A stretch of DNA of 64,000 nucleotides, from positions 1-64,000 of the forward strand of contig CAJTWN010000001.1 in assembly GCA_910580105.1 (NCBI GenBank), in the 5' to 3' direction. Of this stretch, positions 8,982 to 17,401 are shown in pieces (within the stretch, counting starts at the first letter, position 1; each line of letters starts with the position of its first letter). A model generated the notes under the pieces. The model worked only from the letters and a program-made list of their open reading frames with translations. It did not search any database and was not told the origin of the DNA. The position numbers and the translations under genes are program-made. The DNA is from an uncultured Clostridia bacterium. Its GTDB lineage: Bacteria; Bacillota; Clostridia; Monoglobales; Monoglobaceae.

Positions 8982-10262
8982 ATGGATTTTAGAAGATTGT
9001 TAAATGGAAAAGCTGATTGCAGTTGTCACAAGGAACACATTTGTGCAATTCAAAGGGTTGAAATCGGCAGGAACATGCTTGAAAAGATACCGGAGTTTTG
9101 TGATATATATCATCACATACTTATAGTGGCAGATAAAAATACATTTGCTGCCTGTGGAGAAAGGGTATATAAAATTCTCGGCAGAAAAGTTGAAACACTT
9201 TTGTGTTACGAATCGGATGGCTTTTTGGTACCGGATGAAAAAGCAGTTGCCCGGTTGGAAAAAAAGATCACGGGGCAAACCGATTTTATTTTAGGTGTTG
9301 GTTCCGGTGTCATCAATGATCTCTGCAAGTTTTGCAGTTTTGAAAAGAAGCTGCCTTATGGAATTGTCATGACAGCGCCGTCTATGGATGGTTATGCTTC
9401 ATCTGCGGCAGCAATGTTGATGGGAAATATGAAAATTACTTATCCTGCGCAGGTACCGCAGATGATTTTTGGAGATCTTGATGTGCTTAAAAATGCGCCG
9501 GATGATTTGATTCGTGCCGGATTTGGAGATATTATCGGCAAATATTCCGCTCTTTGTGACTGGAAACTGGCGCATTTTGTCCGCGGAGAATATTTTTGTC
9601 CTTGGATCTATCAGTTGGTGATGGAAGCGGTGGAGCGGGTTGCGTGTATTTCCGAGACTTTGATGCAGAAAGGCGAGGAAGAAATTCGTCTTTTGACAGA
9701 GGCTTTGATTGTTGTGGGGATTGCAATGGCATATGCCGGCAATTCGCGGCCTGCTTCCGGGGCAGAACATCATTTGGCGCATTATTTTGAAGTGACCGGA
9801 CTTTTAAACGGAGAAAAATATATGCTGCATGGGATGGATGTTGCATATGCAACCATAGAAGTACAGCGGATCAGGGAAGCATTGGTGCAGAGACCGTGGG
9901 CAACCGGAAACTTGGTCGGCGCATATCAGCAATGGAAAGAGAATTTAAAGAGAGTTTATGGTAAAATTGCTGATGAAATGATTGAATTGCAGGAAAAAGC
10001 AGGATTTTATACGGAGAACGAGCGGGCGTTTTATATTGAACACCGGGATGAAATAGAAAAAATTTTAATGGAACCGCCGGTTGCACAAGAGATTTTACAA
10101 TTATTGCGGCAGACGGGGATGGCGTATACAGAATTTTTGCATTTATATGGAGAACGAAAAATAAAAGAAGCAATTTGTTTTGCAAAGGATTTGAAAGACC
10201 GTTATACGGTTTTGTGGCCAAATCAATTTTTGTGGGAGGATGGATATGTGGACGCAGAATGA
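8982..10262 (+). CDS. araM: sn-glycerol-1-phosphate dehydrogenase (AraM/EgsA family)
   Basis: 426-residue metal-dependent alcohol-dehydrogenase-like enzyme that reduces dihydroxyacetone phosphate to glycerol-1-phosphate with NAD(P)H. Visible motifs are the nucleotide loop GVGSGVINDLCKF, the substrate stretch TAPSMDGYASSAAAM, AGFGDIIGKYSALCDW with the first metal ligand Asp, and SGAEHHLAHYFE with metal-binding His; a further His lies downstream. In Bacillus the homologue AraM feeds archaeal-type glycerol-1-phosphate ether lipid synthesis. AAGGAG lies 9 nt before ATG 8982. The 3' end overlaps the next gene by 17 nt, so the two are translationally coupled. Confidence 0.9.
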   Translation: MDFRRLLNGKADCSCHKEHICAIQRVEIGRNMLEKIPEFCDIYHHILIVADKNTFAACGERVYKILGRKVETLLCYESDGFLVPDEKAVARLEKKITGQTDFILGVGSGVINDLCKFCSFEKKLPYGIVMTAPSMDGYASSAAAMLMGNMKITYPAQVPQMIFGDLDVLKNAPDDLIRAGFGDIIGKYSALCDWKLAHFVRGEYFCPWIYQLVMEAVERVACISETLMQKGEEEIRLLTEALIVVGIAMAYAGNSRPASGAEHHLAHYFEVTGLLNGEKYMLHGMDVAYATIEVQRIREALVQRPWATGNLVGAYQQWKENLKRVYGKIADEMIELQEKAGFYTENERAFYIEHRDEIEKILMEPPVAQEILQLLRQTGMAYTEFLHLYGERKIKEAICFAKDLKDRYTVLWPNQFLWEDGYVDAE

Positions 10263-10992
10263 AAAAAATATTTTGGTGGTAGGACATAGAGGCGCAGACT
10301 CGCTTTATCCTGAAAACACCATGCTATCTTTTGAAAAAGCAGTGGAGGAATTTGGCGTTGATGGTTTGGAGACAGATGTGCAGATGACAAAGGATGGTGT
10401 GCTTGTCCTGATGCACGACCTTTTGGTTGACCGGACGACAGACGGACATGGAAATCTCAGTGATTTTACTTTGGAGGAGCTGAAACAGCTGGATGCAGGC
10501 GGCTGGTTTTCTGATGAATTTGCAGGGCAGAAAATACCGGTTTTTACAGACTTTCTGGAATATGTGAAGGGGAAGAATCTTTTGCTGAATATAGAGATAA
10601 AAGATTACCGCAGAGAGGTGGTGGATCAGACGGTCTGCCTGCTGGAGGATATGGGATTTCATGATACCTATGTTCTTACCTGTTTTCAGGGGGATGTGAC
10701 AACGTATGCACATGAAACATATGGTGTAAAAACCCAGGGATTTCCGCCGTGGAAGGTGAAGAATTACAGGGAAGATACGGCCCGTCATTATTACAGTGTT
10801 GGGATTTCTATGGGGGATTTAACCCGGGAACTGTGCCGGAAATACCGCAGCGAAGGGATTGATCCCTGGTGTTATTGTCCCAATGATGCAGCTGCTGCAA
10901 AGAAAGCTGCGGCGTGTGGTGTCTCTTTGGTTACTTGTGATAATCCTTTGCCGGCATTGGGAGAGTTTCGGAAAATGGGGGTACATAAATAG
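10246..10992 (+). CDS. Glycerophosphodiester phosphodiesterase (GDPD)
   Basis: 248-residue cytosolic GDPD-family TIM barrel that releases glycerol phosphate from glycerophosphodiesters. It shows VVGHRGADSLYPENT with catalytic His-Arg and Glu, GLETDVQMTKDGVLVLMHD with metal-binding Glu/Asp and the second catalytic His, and a later LNIEIKD segment. No signal peptide is present, unlike the GlpQ secreted form. GGGAGG (10234-10239) fits the ATG at 10246 best; an ATG at 10240 abuts the ribosome site. It lies inside the operon between G1P dehydrogenase and a HAD phosphatase, suggesting one glycerol-phosphate or lipid-turnover function. Confidence 0.92.
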   Translation: MWTQNEKNILVVGHRGADSLYPENTMLSFEKAVEEFGVDGLETDVQMTKDGVLVLMHDLLVDRTTDGHGNLSDFTLEELKQLDAGGWFSDEFAGQKIPVFTDFLEYVKGKNLLLNIEIKDYRREVVDQTVCLLEDMGFHDTYVLTCFQGDVTTYAHETYGVKTQGFPPWKVKNYREDTARHYYSVGISMGDLTRELCRKYRSEGIDPWCYCPNDAAAAKKAAACGVSLVTCDNPLPALGEFRKMGVHK

Positions 10993-11826
10993 ATGACAGA
11001 AGATAAAATTATTGCAGAAAGAGAGAAGAAAAAGCTATCCGATCTCCGGCTTTTTCTTCTGGATATGGATGGTACGCTATATCTGGGCGATCATTTGTTT
11101 GGGGGAACAAAAGAGTTTTTGCATTATATTTTACGGATTGGGGGCCGTTATTTGTTTCTGACGAATAATTCCTCGAAGAGTGTTGACGGCTATGTAAAGA
11201 AATTGCATAAACTTGGTATTTCTGCAAAGAAAGAGGATTTTTGTACTTCGGCGCAGGTGACCGGCGAGCGACTGAGAAAGTCATATGCTGGAAGGAAGAT
11301 TTATGTTCTCGGAACGGAGGCGCTGAAGGAAGAATGGCGTTCAATGGGAATTGCCGTGACAGAGCGGACGGAGGATGACATTGCCTGCTTGGTGATGGGG
11401 TTTGATACGGAACTTACTTTTCAAAAATTGGAAGATGCCTGTATTTTGTTGAATCGGGGGGTTGATTATATTGCAACAAACCCCGATTTAGTATGTCCGA
11501 CGGAATATGGTTATGTTCCCGATTGTGGCAGTGTTGCACAAATGTTGTATAACGCCACAGGTAGGAATCCGGATTATATAGGAAAACCTGCCCCGGAGAT
11601 GATTTATGCAGCAATGGAGCAAACCGGGTTTCTTCCTTCACAGACAGTGGTTGTCGGCGATCGGATATATACCGATATACAGAGCGGGTTAAATGCTGGT
11701 ATTGCCACTGTGCTGGTGATGAGCGGAGAAACAGATGAAAAGATTTACAGAGAAAGCAAGAGTAAACCGCATTTTGTGTTTGCGGATATTATGGAATTTT
11801 ACAGAGCGTTGCAGGAACAGAATTGA
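10993..11826 (+). CDS. HAD-IIA phosphatase, NagD/AraL-like
   Basis: 277-residue haloacid dehalogenase superfamily phosphatase of subclass IIA. Motif I is FLLDMDGTLYLG (nucleophile and acid Asp), motif II is LTNNSSKS, the lysine motif lies in IGKPAPEM, and motif IV is VVVGDRIYTDI. NagD/AraL enzymes dephosphorylate small sugar phosphates; glycerol phosphate or 4-nitrophenyl-phosphate-like activity is common. The ATG follows the previous stop immediately. In Bacillus subtilis araL and araM are also neighbours, so the pairing with G1P dehydrogenase recurs. Probably cytosolic. Confidence 0.9.
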   Translation: MTEDKIIAEREKKKLSDLRLFLLDMDGTLYLGDHLFGGTKEFLHYILRIGGRYLFLTNNSSKSVDGYVKKLHKLGISAKKEDFCTSAQVTGERLRKSYAGRKIYVLGTEALKEEWRSMGIAVTERTEDDIACLVMGFDTELTFQKLEDACILLNRGVDYIATNPDLVCPTEYGYVPDCGSVAQMLYNATGRNPDYIGKPAPEMIYAAMEQTGFLPSQTVVVGDRIYTDIQSGLNAGIATVLVMSGETDEKIYRESKSKPHFVFADIMEFYRALQEQN

Positions 11827-11875
11827 TCTGGAAAAACAGGCTTGCAATATGCACATAAAGGTTAAGGAGGAAAAA

Positions 11876-12385
11876 ATGCAGAAAGTTATTATTATTGGCT
11901 GCGGCGGCAGCGGAAAATCCACCCTTGCCCGGGAACTTGGAAAGCTGCTCGGCTTGCCGGTAATACATCTTGACCAGTTGTTTTGGCTGCCGGGCTGGGT
12001 GGAAAAGGATAGGGAAAGTTTTGTGAAGGAAGTAAGGCAGGAAGCGGAAAAAGAACAATGGATTATGGATGGGAATTTTTTATATACCATGCCTATGCGG
12101 CTTCAATATTGTGATACCGCTATTATGCTGGATTATCCTACGCGCACCTGTCTTTGGGGGGTGCTTTGCCGGGTGGCGGGATCTTATGGAAAAACCCGGC
12201 CGGATATGGGGAAAGGATGTCCGGAGCGGTTTGATTTTTCCTTTCTGAAATGGATTTGGGGATTTCGAAAAAAAGAGCGTTCCAAATGCTATGCCGCCCT
12301 TGAAAATTTTCACGGCCGGTTGATTATAATAAAAAACAGAAGGGAATGCCGGGAATTCCTTCGGGATTTACGGGAAAATAAATAG
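11876..12385 (+). CDS. P-loop adenylate-kinase-like protein (FlaR/topology-modulation type)
   Basis: 169-residue ATPase/kinase-like protein. The Walker A motif GCGGSGKST lies at residues 8-16, followed by LGLPVIHLDQLFWLPGW and WIMDGNF, a pattern seen in the small AAA/adenylate-kinase-like family often annotated FlaR or DNA topology modulation protein. The actual substrate is unknown. AAGGAGG (11864-11870) precedes the ATG at 5-nt spacing. It is separated from the HAD gene by about 50 nt and likely co-transcribed with the glycerol-phosphate genes. Confidence 0.8.
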   Translation: MQKVIIIGCGGSGKSTLARELGKLLGLPVIHLDQLFWLPGWVEKDRESFVKEVRQEAEKEQWIMDGNFLYTMPMRLQYCDTAIMLDYPTRTCLWGVLCRVAGSYGKTRPDMGKGCPERFDFSFLKWIWGFRKKERSKCYAALENFHGRLIIIKNRRECREFLRDLRENK

Positions 12386-12470
12386 GTGGATTTGGTAGAA
12401 ATTTGTTTTAAATGTTCAATCGTTTTAGGGGAATTGTGTGAGAAATTGTGAGTTTTTCTTGAAAAAATTA

Positions 12471-12499
12471 TTGCATAACGATAGTTGGTATGGTATAAT
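12471..12499 (+). promoter_or_regulatory. Sigma-A promoter of nfnAB
   Basis: TTGCAT (12471-12476), a 17-bp spacer and a perfect TATAAT (12494-12499). The leader of about 100 nt before the TTG start holds two small hairpins, CCGGA/TCCGG (12518-12533) and GTGT/ACAC near 12562-12573. No known riboswitch class was recognised. Confidence 0.75.
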
Positions 12500-12604
12500 A
12501 ATTTGACTGGTCTGTAGCCGGATATAATTCCGGGAAAAAGACTGAAACAGAAAAGCTGAGCGTGTGGAAACACATTCAAATAGTTTATCGGAGGTGCAAC
12601 AGAA

Positions 12605-13450
12605 TTGTATAAAATCGTCAGAAAAGAGACACTGAATCCCACGGTTTCCCTGATGGAGGTCGAAGCTCCTTATATAGCGAAAAAAGCTGAGCCGGGACAG
12701 TTTATCATCCTGCGCATTGATGAAAACGGCGAGCGGATTCCCTTTACTATTGCGGATTTTGACCGTGAAAAAGGGACGGTTACCATTATCTTTCAGGTGG
12801 TTGGAAACACAACAGAGCGTTTGAACGAGATGGAAGAAGGGGAGTTTTTACAGGATTTTGTCGGTCCCCTTGGCGTAGCATCTCATTTTGAGGGCGTAAA
12901 GAAAGCGGCTGTTATCGGCGGCGGTCTTGGAACGGCCATTGCATATCCCCAGGCGAAGAAATTACATAGTATGGGTGTAGAAGTGGATATGATCAATGGT
13001 TTCCGGAATAAAGATTTGGTCATTATTGAAGATATGTGCGAGGCAGCCTGCACCCGTTTGTTTACCATGACGGATGACGGTTCTAATGGGAATAAAGGCT
13101 TTGTCACACAGAAATTGGAAGAACTTATCAAAGAGGGAAACGAATATGATGTTGTCATTGCGATTGGTCCGCTGGTTATGATGAAAGCGGTATCAGAACT
13201 TACCCGTCCCTATGGAATTAAGACAATTGTCAGTATGAATCCTGTGATGATTGACGGAACCGGCATGTGCGGCGGATGCAGAGTTACTGTCGGCGGCGAG
13301 ACGAAGTTTGCCTGTGTGGACGGTCCGGACTTTGATGGGCATCTGGTGGATTTTGATCAGGCAATTTTGCGCTCTAAGATGTTTAAAGAAGGCGAACAGC
13401 GTTCAAGAGAAAATCATCATTGCAGAATGGAGGGAATGCAAAATGCCTAA
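12605..13450 (+). CDS. nfnA: NADH-dependent reduced ferredoxin:NADP+ oxidoreductase subunit A
   Basis: 281-residue FAD/NAD-binding subunit with a ferredoxin reductase-type fold. RIPFTIAD is in the FAD-binding region, VIGGGLGTAIAYPQ is the NAD(H) loop, and the C-terminal GTGMCGGCRVTVGGETKFACVDGPDFDGH region supplies Cys ligands for a [2Fe-2S] cluster (split here: Cys in MCGGC and FACVDG). Together with NfnB this enzyme bifurcates electrons between NADPH, NAD and ferredoxin in anaerobes. Translation starts at TTG 12605, with CGGAGGTG ending 9 nt upstream. It overlaps nfnB by 8 nt. Automated pipelines often call this protein sulfide dehydrogenase or dihydroorotate dehydrogenase electron transfer subunit. 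Confidence 0.88.
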   Translation: MYKIVRKETLNPTVSLMEVEAPYIAKKAEPGQFIILRIDENGERIPFTIADFDREKGTVTIIFQVVGNTTERLNEMEEGEFLQDFVGPLGVASHFEGVKKAAVIGGGLGTAIAYPQAKKLHSMGVEVDMINGFRNKDLVIIEDMCEAACTRLFTMTDDGSNGNKGFVTQKLEELIKEGNEYDVVIAIGPLVMMKAVSELTRPYGIKTIVSMNPVMIDGTGMCGGCRVTVGGETKFACVDGPDFDGHLVDFDQAILRSKMFKEGEQRSRENHHCRMEGMQNA

Positions 13451-14837
13451 TATGTCGTTGGAAAAGGTAAAGATGCCGGAACAGGATCCGAATATCAGAA
13501 ATAAAAATTTTAAAGAAGTAGCAGAGGGCTATACCGAAGAAATGGCGGTGGAGGAGGCAGGAAGATGCCTTCATTGCAAGCATAAACCCTGTATGGGCGG
13601 TTGTCCGGTGAATGTAAAGATTCCGGAATTCATTGCCCTTGTGGCGGAACGGAAATTTGCGAAAGCTTATGAAAAGATTCAGGAAACGAGCTCTCTTCCT
13701 GCAATTTGCGGCAGAGTTTGTCCCCAGGAAACCCAGTGTGAGAAGTATTGTGTCCGGGGCGTCAAGGGCGAGCCGGTTGCGATTGGCCGGCTGGAACGCT
13801 TTGTGGCAGACTGGTATATGAAAAATGGAACAGCAAAAGTTGAAAAGCCTGAACAAAATGGAAAAAAAGTCGCAGTTATCGGCGCAGGCCCGGCAGGGCT
13901 GACCTGCGCAGGAGATTTGGCGAAGAAGGGTTATGCAGTCTCTGTCTTTGAGGCATTCCACACTCCCGGCGGTGTGTTGGTTTATGGAATTCCTGAATTC
14001 AGACTGCCGAAGGATATTGTAAAAGCAGAAATTGAGAAGCTGAAGGAATTGGGCGTTACCATTGATACGAATATGGTCATTGGTAAGGTGCTTTCGGTGG
14101 AAGAACTGCTGAATGAAGAGGGATTTGATGCCGTATTTATTAGTACGGGCGCCGGACTTCCGAGCTTTATGGGAATCGAGGGTGAAAATCTGAATGGTGT
14201 GTATTCTGCCAACGAATTTTTGACCCGTATCAATTTGATGAAGGCTTATCAGTTCCCGGCATATGATACGCCAATTTATATGGGGAAAAATGTTGTAGTC
14301 GTTGGCGGCGGCAATGTTGCCATGGATGCCGCAAGATGTGCAAAACGCATGGGAGCAGAAAATGTCAGCATTGTTTATCGGAGAAGTGAGGAAGAGATGC
14401 CTGCGAGAAATGAAGAAATTCACCACGCAAAGGAAGAGGGCATTGACTTCAAACTGCTTTGTAACCCAACCCAAATTATTGGAACAGAGGATGGCTGGGC
14501 AGAAAAGGTTTCCTGTATTCGGATGGAATTGGGTGAACCTGATGCTTCCGGCCGGCGTCGTCCTGTTCCGGTAGAGGGCAGTGAATTTGAGATTGACGCA
14601 GAGGTTGTGATTATTGCAATCGGACAGTCACCCAATCCACTGATAAAGAATACAACCCCGGATCTTGAGACAAACAAGCGCGGTTGTATCGTTGTCAAAG
14701 AAGAGACGGGAGAAACCAGCAAGCAGGGGGTCTATGCCGGCGGAGATGCAGTAACCGGTGCAGCAACGGTTATTTTGGCAATGGGGGCAGGTAAGACTGC
14801 CGCACAGTCCATTGATGAATACTTAAGTAAAAAATAA
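13443..14837 (+). CDS. nfnB: NADPH-dependent ferredoxin oxidoreductase subunit B (GltA-like)
   Basis: 464-residue protein of the small glutamate-synthase-subunit family. The N-terminal cluster motifs CLHCKHKPCMGGCPVNVKIP and a second Cys group (CGRVCPQETQCEKYC) bind two [4Fe-4S] clusters. VAVIGAGPAGLTCAGDLA is the FAD fingerprint, VVVVGGGNVAMDAARCAKR the NADP(H) fingerprint, and GVYAGGDAVTGAATV closes the FAD site. Its position directly behind nfnA identifies it as NfnB rather than a glutamate synthase small subunit; no large GltB subunit is present. The gene ends 40 nt before gdhA, which needs NADPH. Confidence 0.9.
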   Translation: MPNMSLEKVKMPEQDPNIRNKNFKEVAEGYTEEMAVEEAGRCLHCKHKPCMGGCPVNVKIPEFIALVAERKFAKAYEKIQETSSLPAICGRVCPQETQCEKYCVRGVKGEPVAIGRLERFVADWYMKNGTAKVEKPEQNGKKVAVIGAGPAGLTCAGDLAKKGYAVSVFEAFHTPGGVLVYGIPEFRLPKDIVKAEIEKLKELGVTIDTNMVIGKVLSVEELLNEEGFDAVFISTGAGLPSFMGIEGENLNGVYSANEFLTRINLMKAYQFPAYDTPIYMGKNVVVVGGGNVAMDAARCAKRMGAENVSIVYRRSEEEMPARNEEIHHAKEEGIDFKLLCNPTQIIGTEDGWAEKVSCIRMELGEPDASGRRRPVPVEGSEFEIDAEVVIIAIGQSPNPLIKNTTPDLETNKRGCIVVKEETGETSKQGVYAGGDAVTGAATVILAMGAGKTAAQSIDEYLSKK

Positions 14838-14874
14838 ATAAATATATACCAAAAGTTAATGTAAAAGGAGATTG

Positions 14875-16227
14875 ATGAAAATGGCAATCAAAAACGCGTA
14901 TCTAAAAAGAGTGTTTGAACAGGTACAAAAGCGGGACGGCAATGAACCTGAATTTTTGCAGGCTGTTGAAGAAGTTCTGGAGTCTTTGGAACCGGTGATT
15001 GAAAAACATCCCGAATATGAAGAAGCTGGTCTGATTGAGCGTCTGGTTGAACCGGAAAGAATTGTTTCCTTCCGTGTTCCGTGGGTAGATGACAATGGAA
15101 AGACGCAGGTCAACAGAGGTTACCGCGTGCAGTTTAACAGCGCGATTGGTCCTTATAAGGGCGGACTTCGTTTCCATCCATCTGTATATCAGGGCATTAT
15201 CAAGTTTCTTGGATTTGAGCAGATTTTCAAAAATTCATTGACCGGCCTTCCAATCGGCGGCGGCAAAGGCGGCAGTGACTTTGATCCAAAAGGCAAATCT
15301 AATGGTGAGGTTATGCGGTTCTGCCAGAGTTTTATGACAGAGCTTTCCAAACATATTGGTGCAGACACAGACGTACCTGCTGGTGACATTGGTGTTGGCG
15401 GTCGTGAAATCGGCTTCATGTACGGTCAATATAAGCGTCTCCGCAACGAATTTACAGGTGTGCTTACCGGTAAAGGCCTTACATGGGGCGGCAGTCTTGC
15501 AAGAACAGAAGCAACCGGTTTTGGTTTGTGTTATTTTACCGATGCAATGCTGAAAGATAACGGAAAATCTTTTGAAGGGAAAACCGTTGTTATCTCCGGT
15601 TCCGGTAATGTTGCTATCTATGCAACGCAGAAGGCTACTGAACTCGGCGGTAAGGTGGTTGCGCTCTCCGATTCAAATGGTTATATCTATGACAAGAATG
15701 GTATTGATCTTCCCCTTGTGAAACAAATTAAAGAGGTGGAAAGAAAGAGAATTAAGGAGTATGTTAATACCCATCCGGAAGCAGAATATCATGAAGGATG
15801 TAAAGGCATTTGGACGCTTCCCTGTGACATTGCACTTCCCTGTGCAACCCAAAACGAGCTTGACGAAGAAAGTGCAAAGGCATTGGTTGCGAATGGATGT
15901 TTTGCAGTTGGTGAAGGTGCGAATATGCCTTCTACACCAGAAGCGGTTGCTGTATTCCAGGCAAACGGTGTATTGTTTGGACCGGCAAAAGCTGCAAATG
16001 CTGGCGGTGTTGCCACTTCTGCTCTTGAAATGAGTCAGAACAGCATGCGTTATTCCTGGACCTTTGAAGAGGTTGATGCGAAATTGAAGAACATTATGGA
16101 AGACATTTATGCAAAGGCAAGTTCTGCAGCAAAAGAATATGGTATGGAAGGCAATTATGTTGCCGGTGCGAACATTGCGGGCTTTAAGAAAGTTGCTGAT
16201 GCAATGATGGCACACGGGATTGTATAA
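14875..16227 (+). CDS. gdhA: NADP-specific glutamate dehydrogenase
   Basis: About 450-residue hexameric-type GDH that makes glutamate from 2-oxoglutarate and ammonia. PYKGGLRFHPSV and GLPIGGGKGGSDFDPKGKS contain the substrate-binding and catalytic Lys residues; VPAGDIGVGGREIGFMYGQ and VISGSGNVAIYA (nucleotide-binding loop) follow. Length fits family I bacterial enzymes. AAAGGAG (14864-14870) lies 4 nt from ATG 14875 and 10 nt from ATG 14881, so the start could be two codons later. Its location behind nfnAB suggests that NADPH formed by NfnAB drives ammonia assimilation. Confidence 0.95.
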   Translation: MKMAIKNAYLKRVFEQVQKRDGNEPEFLQAVEEVLESLEPVIEKHPEYEEAGLIERLVEPERIVSFRVPWVDDNGKTQVNRGYRVQFNSAIGPYKGGLRFHPSVYQGIIKFLGFEQIFKNSLTGLPIGGGKGGSDFDPKGKSNGEVMRFCQSFMTELSKHIGADTDVPAGDIGVGGREIGFMYGQYKRLRNEFTGVLTGKGLTWGGSLARTEATGFGLCYFTDAMLKDNGKSFEGKTVVISGSGNVAIYATQKATELGGKVVALSDSNGYIYDKNGIDLPLVKQIKEVERKRIKEYVNTHPEAEYHEGCKGIWTLPCDIALPCATQNELDEESAKALVANGCFAVGEGANMPSTPEAVAVFQANGVLFGPAKAANAGGVATSALEMSQNSMRYSWTFEEVDAKLKNIMEDIYAKASSAAKEYGMEGNYVAGANIAGFKKVADAMMAHGIV

Positions 16228-16248
16228 AGAAAAAAGCAGACATTAAAG

Positions 16249-16285
16249 ACAAGCGCGGTCGGGGTATTCTGCCCCGTCCGCTTGT
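16249..16285 (+). terminator. GC-rich hairpin after gdhA
   Basis: ACAAGCG and CGGTCGGGG pair with CCCCGTCCG and CTTGT across a TATTCTG loop. The following T tract is weak (ATGGTTTT), so it may only attenuate read-through into the NUDIX gene. Confidence 0.5.
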
Positions 16286-16305
16286 ATGGTTTTAGGAGAA
16301 TTGTC

Positions 16306-16842
16306 ATGATCTATGAAGAAAAGACCATTTCATCTGAACATATTTATAAAGGGAAAATTATTGAAGTTAAGGTAGATACCGTAGCTATGCCGGAAGGCAA
16401 AACCGCGGCCCGTGAATTGGTAAAACATCCGGGCGGTGTCGGGGTGATTGCGGTGACGGAAGAGGACGAAATTATTTTGGTCAAGCAGTTCAGAAAACCA
16501 CTGGACACAGCAATTTATGAAATCCCCGCCGGAAAACTTGACCCGGGCGAGGGTCATGAGGTTTGCGGCAAAAGAGAACTTGAGGAGGAAACAGGCCTCA
16601 AGGCAAAAAAATTTGAATATTTGGGGTTTATCTATCCCTCCCCCGGATTTACGGATGAGGTGACACATATGTATCTTGCCACCGGCCTCTATGCAGGGGT
16701 GATCCATCCGGACCAGGACGAATATCTGGATATTGAGAAGGTCAAAATTGACCATGTAAGAAAGATGATTATGAATAACGAAATCAATGATGCCAAGACC
16801 GTTGCAGGATTTTTCAAGGCGATGGCAAAATTAAATAAATAG
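16306..16842 (+). CDS. nudF: ADP-ribose pyrophosphatase-like NUDIX hydrolase
   Basis: 178-residue NUDIX hydrolase. The box is complete: Gly of GKLDPG, Glu, then RELEEETGL (GX5EX7REUXEEXGU). Residues after the box (YPSPGFTDEVTHMYLA) match the ADP-ribose pyrophosphatase subgroup, which splits ADP-ribose to AMP and ribose-5-phosphate. TAGGAG (16293-16298) at 7 nt supports ATG 16306. It stands between the GC-rich hairpin after gdhA and the zapA gene. Confidence 0.88.
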   Translation: MIYEEKTISSEHIYKGKIIEVKVDTVAMPEGKTAARELVKHPGGVGVIAVTEEDEIILVKQFRKPLDTAIYEIPAGKLDPGEGHEVCGKRELEEETGLKAKKFEYLGFIYPSPGFTDEVTHMYLATGLYAGVIHPDQDEYLDIEKVKIDHVRKMIMNNEINDAKTVAGFFKAMAKLNK

Positions 16843-16895
16843 ATAATATAAAGAAAGAAAAGAACCTGTGCAAAAATTGCAAGGAGGCAGGAAAC

Positions 16896-17276
16896 GTGGA
16901 AAATAAAAGGGTTGAAGTCAAGATAAATAATGTGGAATATACATTGGTGACCAATGAAACTGAGGAGTATGTCCAGAAGGTCGCCCTCCTTGTCAACAAA
17001 AAAATGGCGCAGATTACAGGAGTAAATCCACAGCTGAGTACTGCAATGACCGCAGTACTGGCTTCGATTAATCTGGCAGACGAATTAATCAAAGTGGACG
17101 GAGCATTGGATAATTTCAGGGGTGAGGTTAATATCTATGCAGATGAGAATAAAAAGCTTAAGATGGAGCTGGATGAAAAAAAACTGGAAGTAGAAAAATT
17201 GAAAGAAGATATGCACAAGCTTCAGATAGAACTTGCCCGCAGAGAAACCGAACTTTCAAATTATAAAAAGCGATAA
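16896..17276 (+). CDS. zapA: Cell division protein ZapA
   Basis: 126-residue Z-ring associated protein that binds and bundles FtsZ. The N-terminal half (RVEVKINNVEYTLVTNETEEYV) is the ZapA head; the C-terminal part (about residues 75-125) is a charged coiled coil. The start is GTG 16896 with AAGGAGG at 8 nt. A hairpin (17293-17320) with a poor T tract lies behind it. The gene order zapA followed by a U32 peptidase is usual in Clostridia. Confidence 0.9.
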   Translation: MENKRVEVKINNVEYTLVTNETEEYVQKVALLVNKKMAQITGVNPQLSTAMTAVLASINLADELIKVDGALDNFRGEVNIYADENKKLKMELDEKKLEVEKLKEDMHKLQIELARRETELSNYKKR

Positions 17277-17401
17277 AAATTTGAGAAAATTTGCCGGAGA
17301 AACAATCATTGTTTCCTGGCAGAATGTTTTGGAAATAACATAAAAGATTTATCTCATATCAGAGAGAACTTTTCGTGTGAAAATAGATAAAGAGGTAGGC
17401 T

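Noticed and set aside
12500..12604. Possible riboswitch or T-box before nfnA
   Set aside because: Only two short hairpins; no T-box sequence, no terminator/antiterminator pair and no known class motif.
13251..13442. N-terminal extension of NfnB
   Set aside because: It overlaps the conserved C-terminus of nfnA; the family start MPNMSLEKVKMPEQDPN with GGAGGG fits ATG 13443.
13383..14474. 363-codon minus-strand frame opposite nfnB
   Set aside because: Shadow of a strongly conserved gene; translation has no family resemblance.
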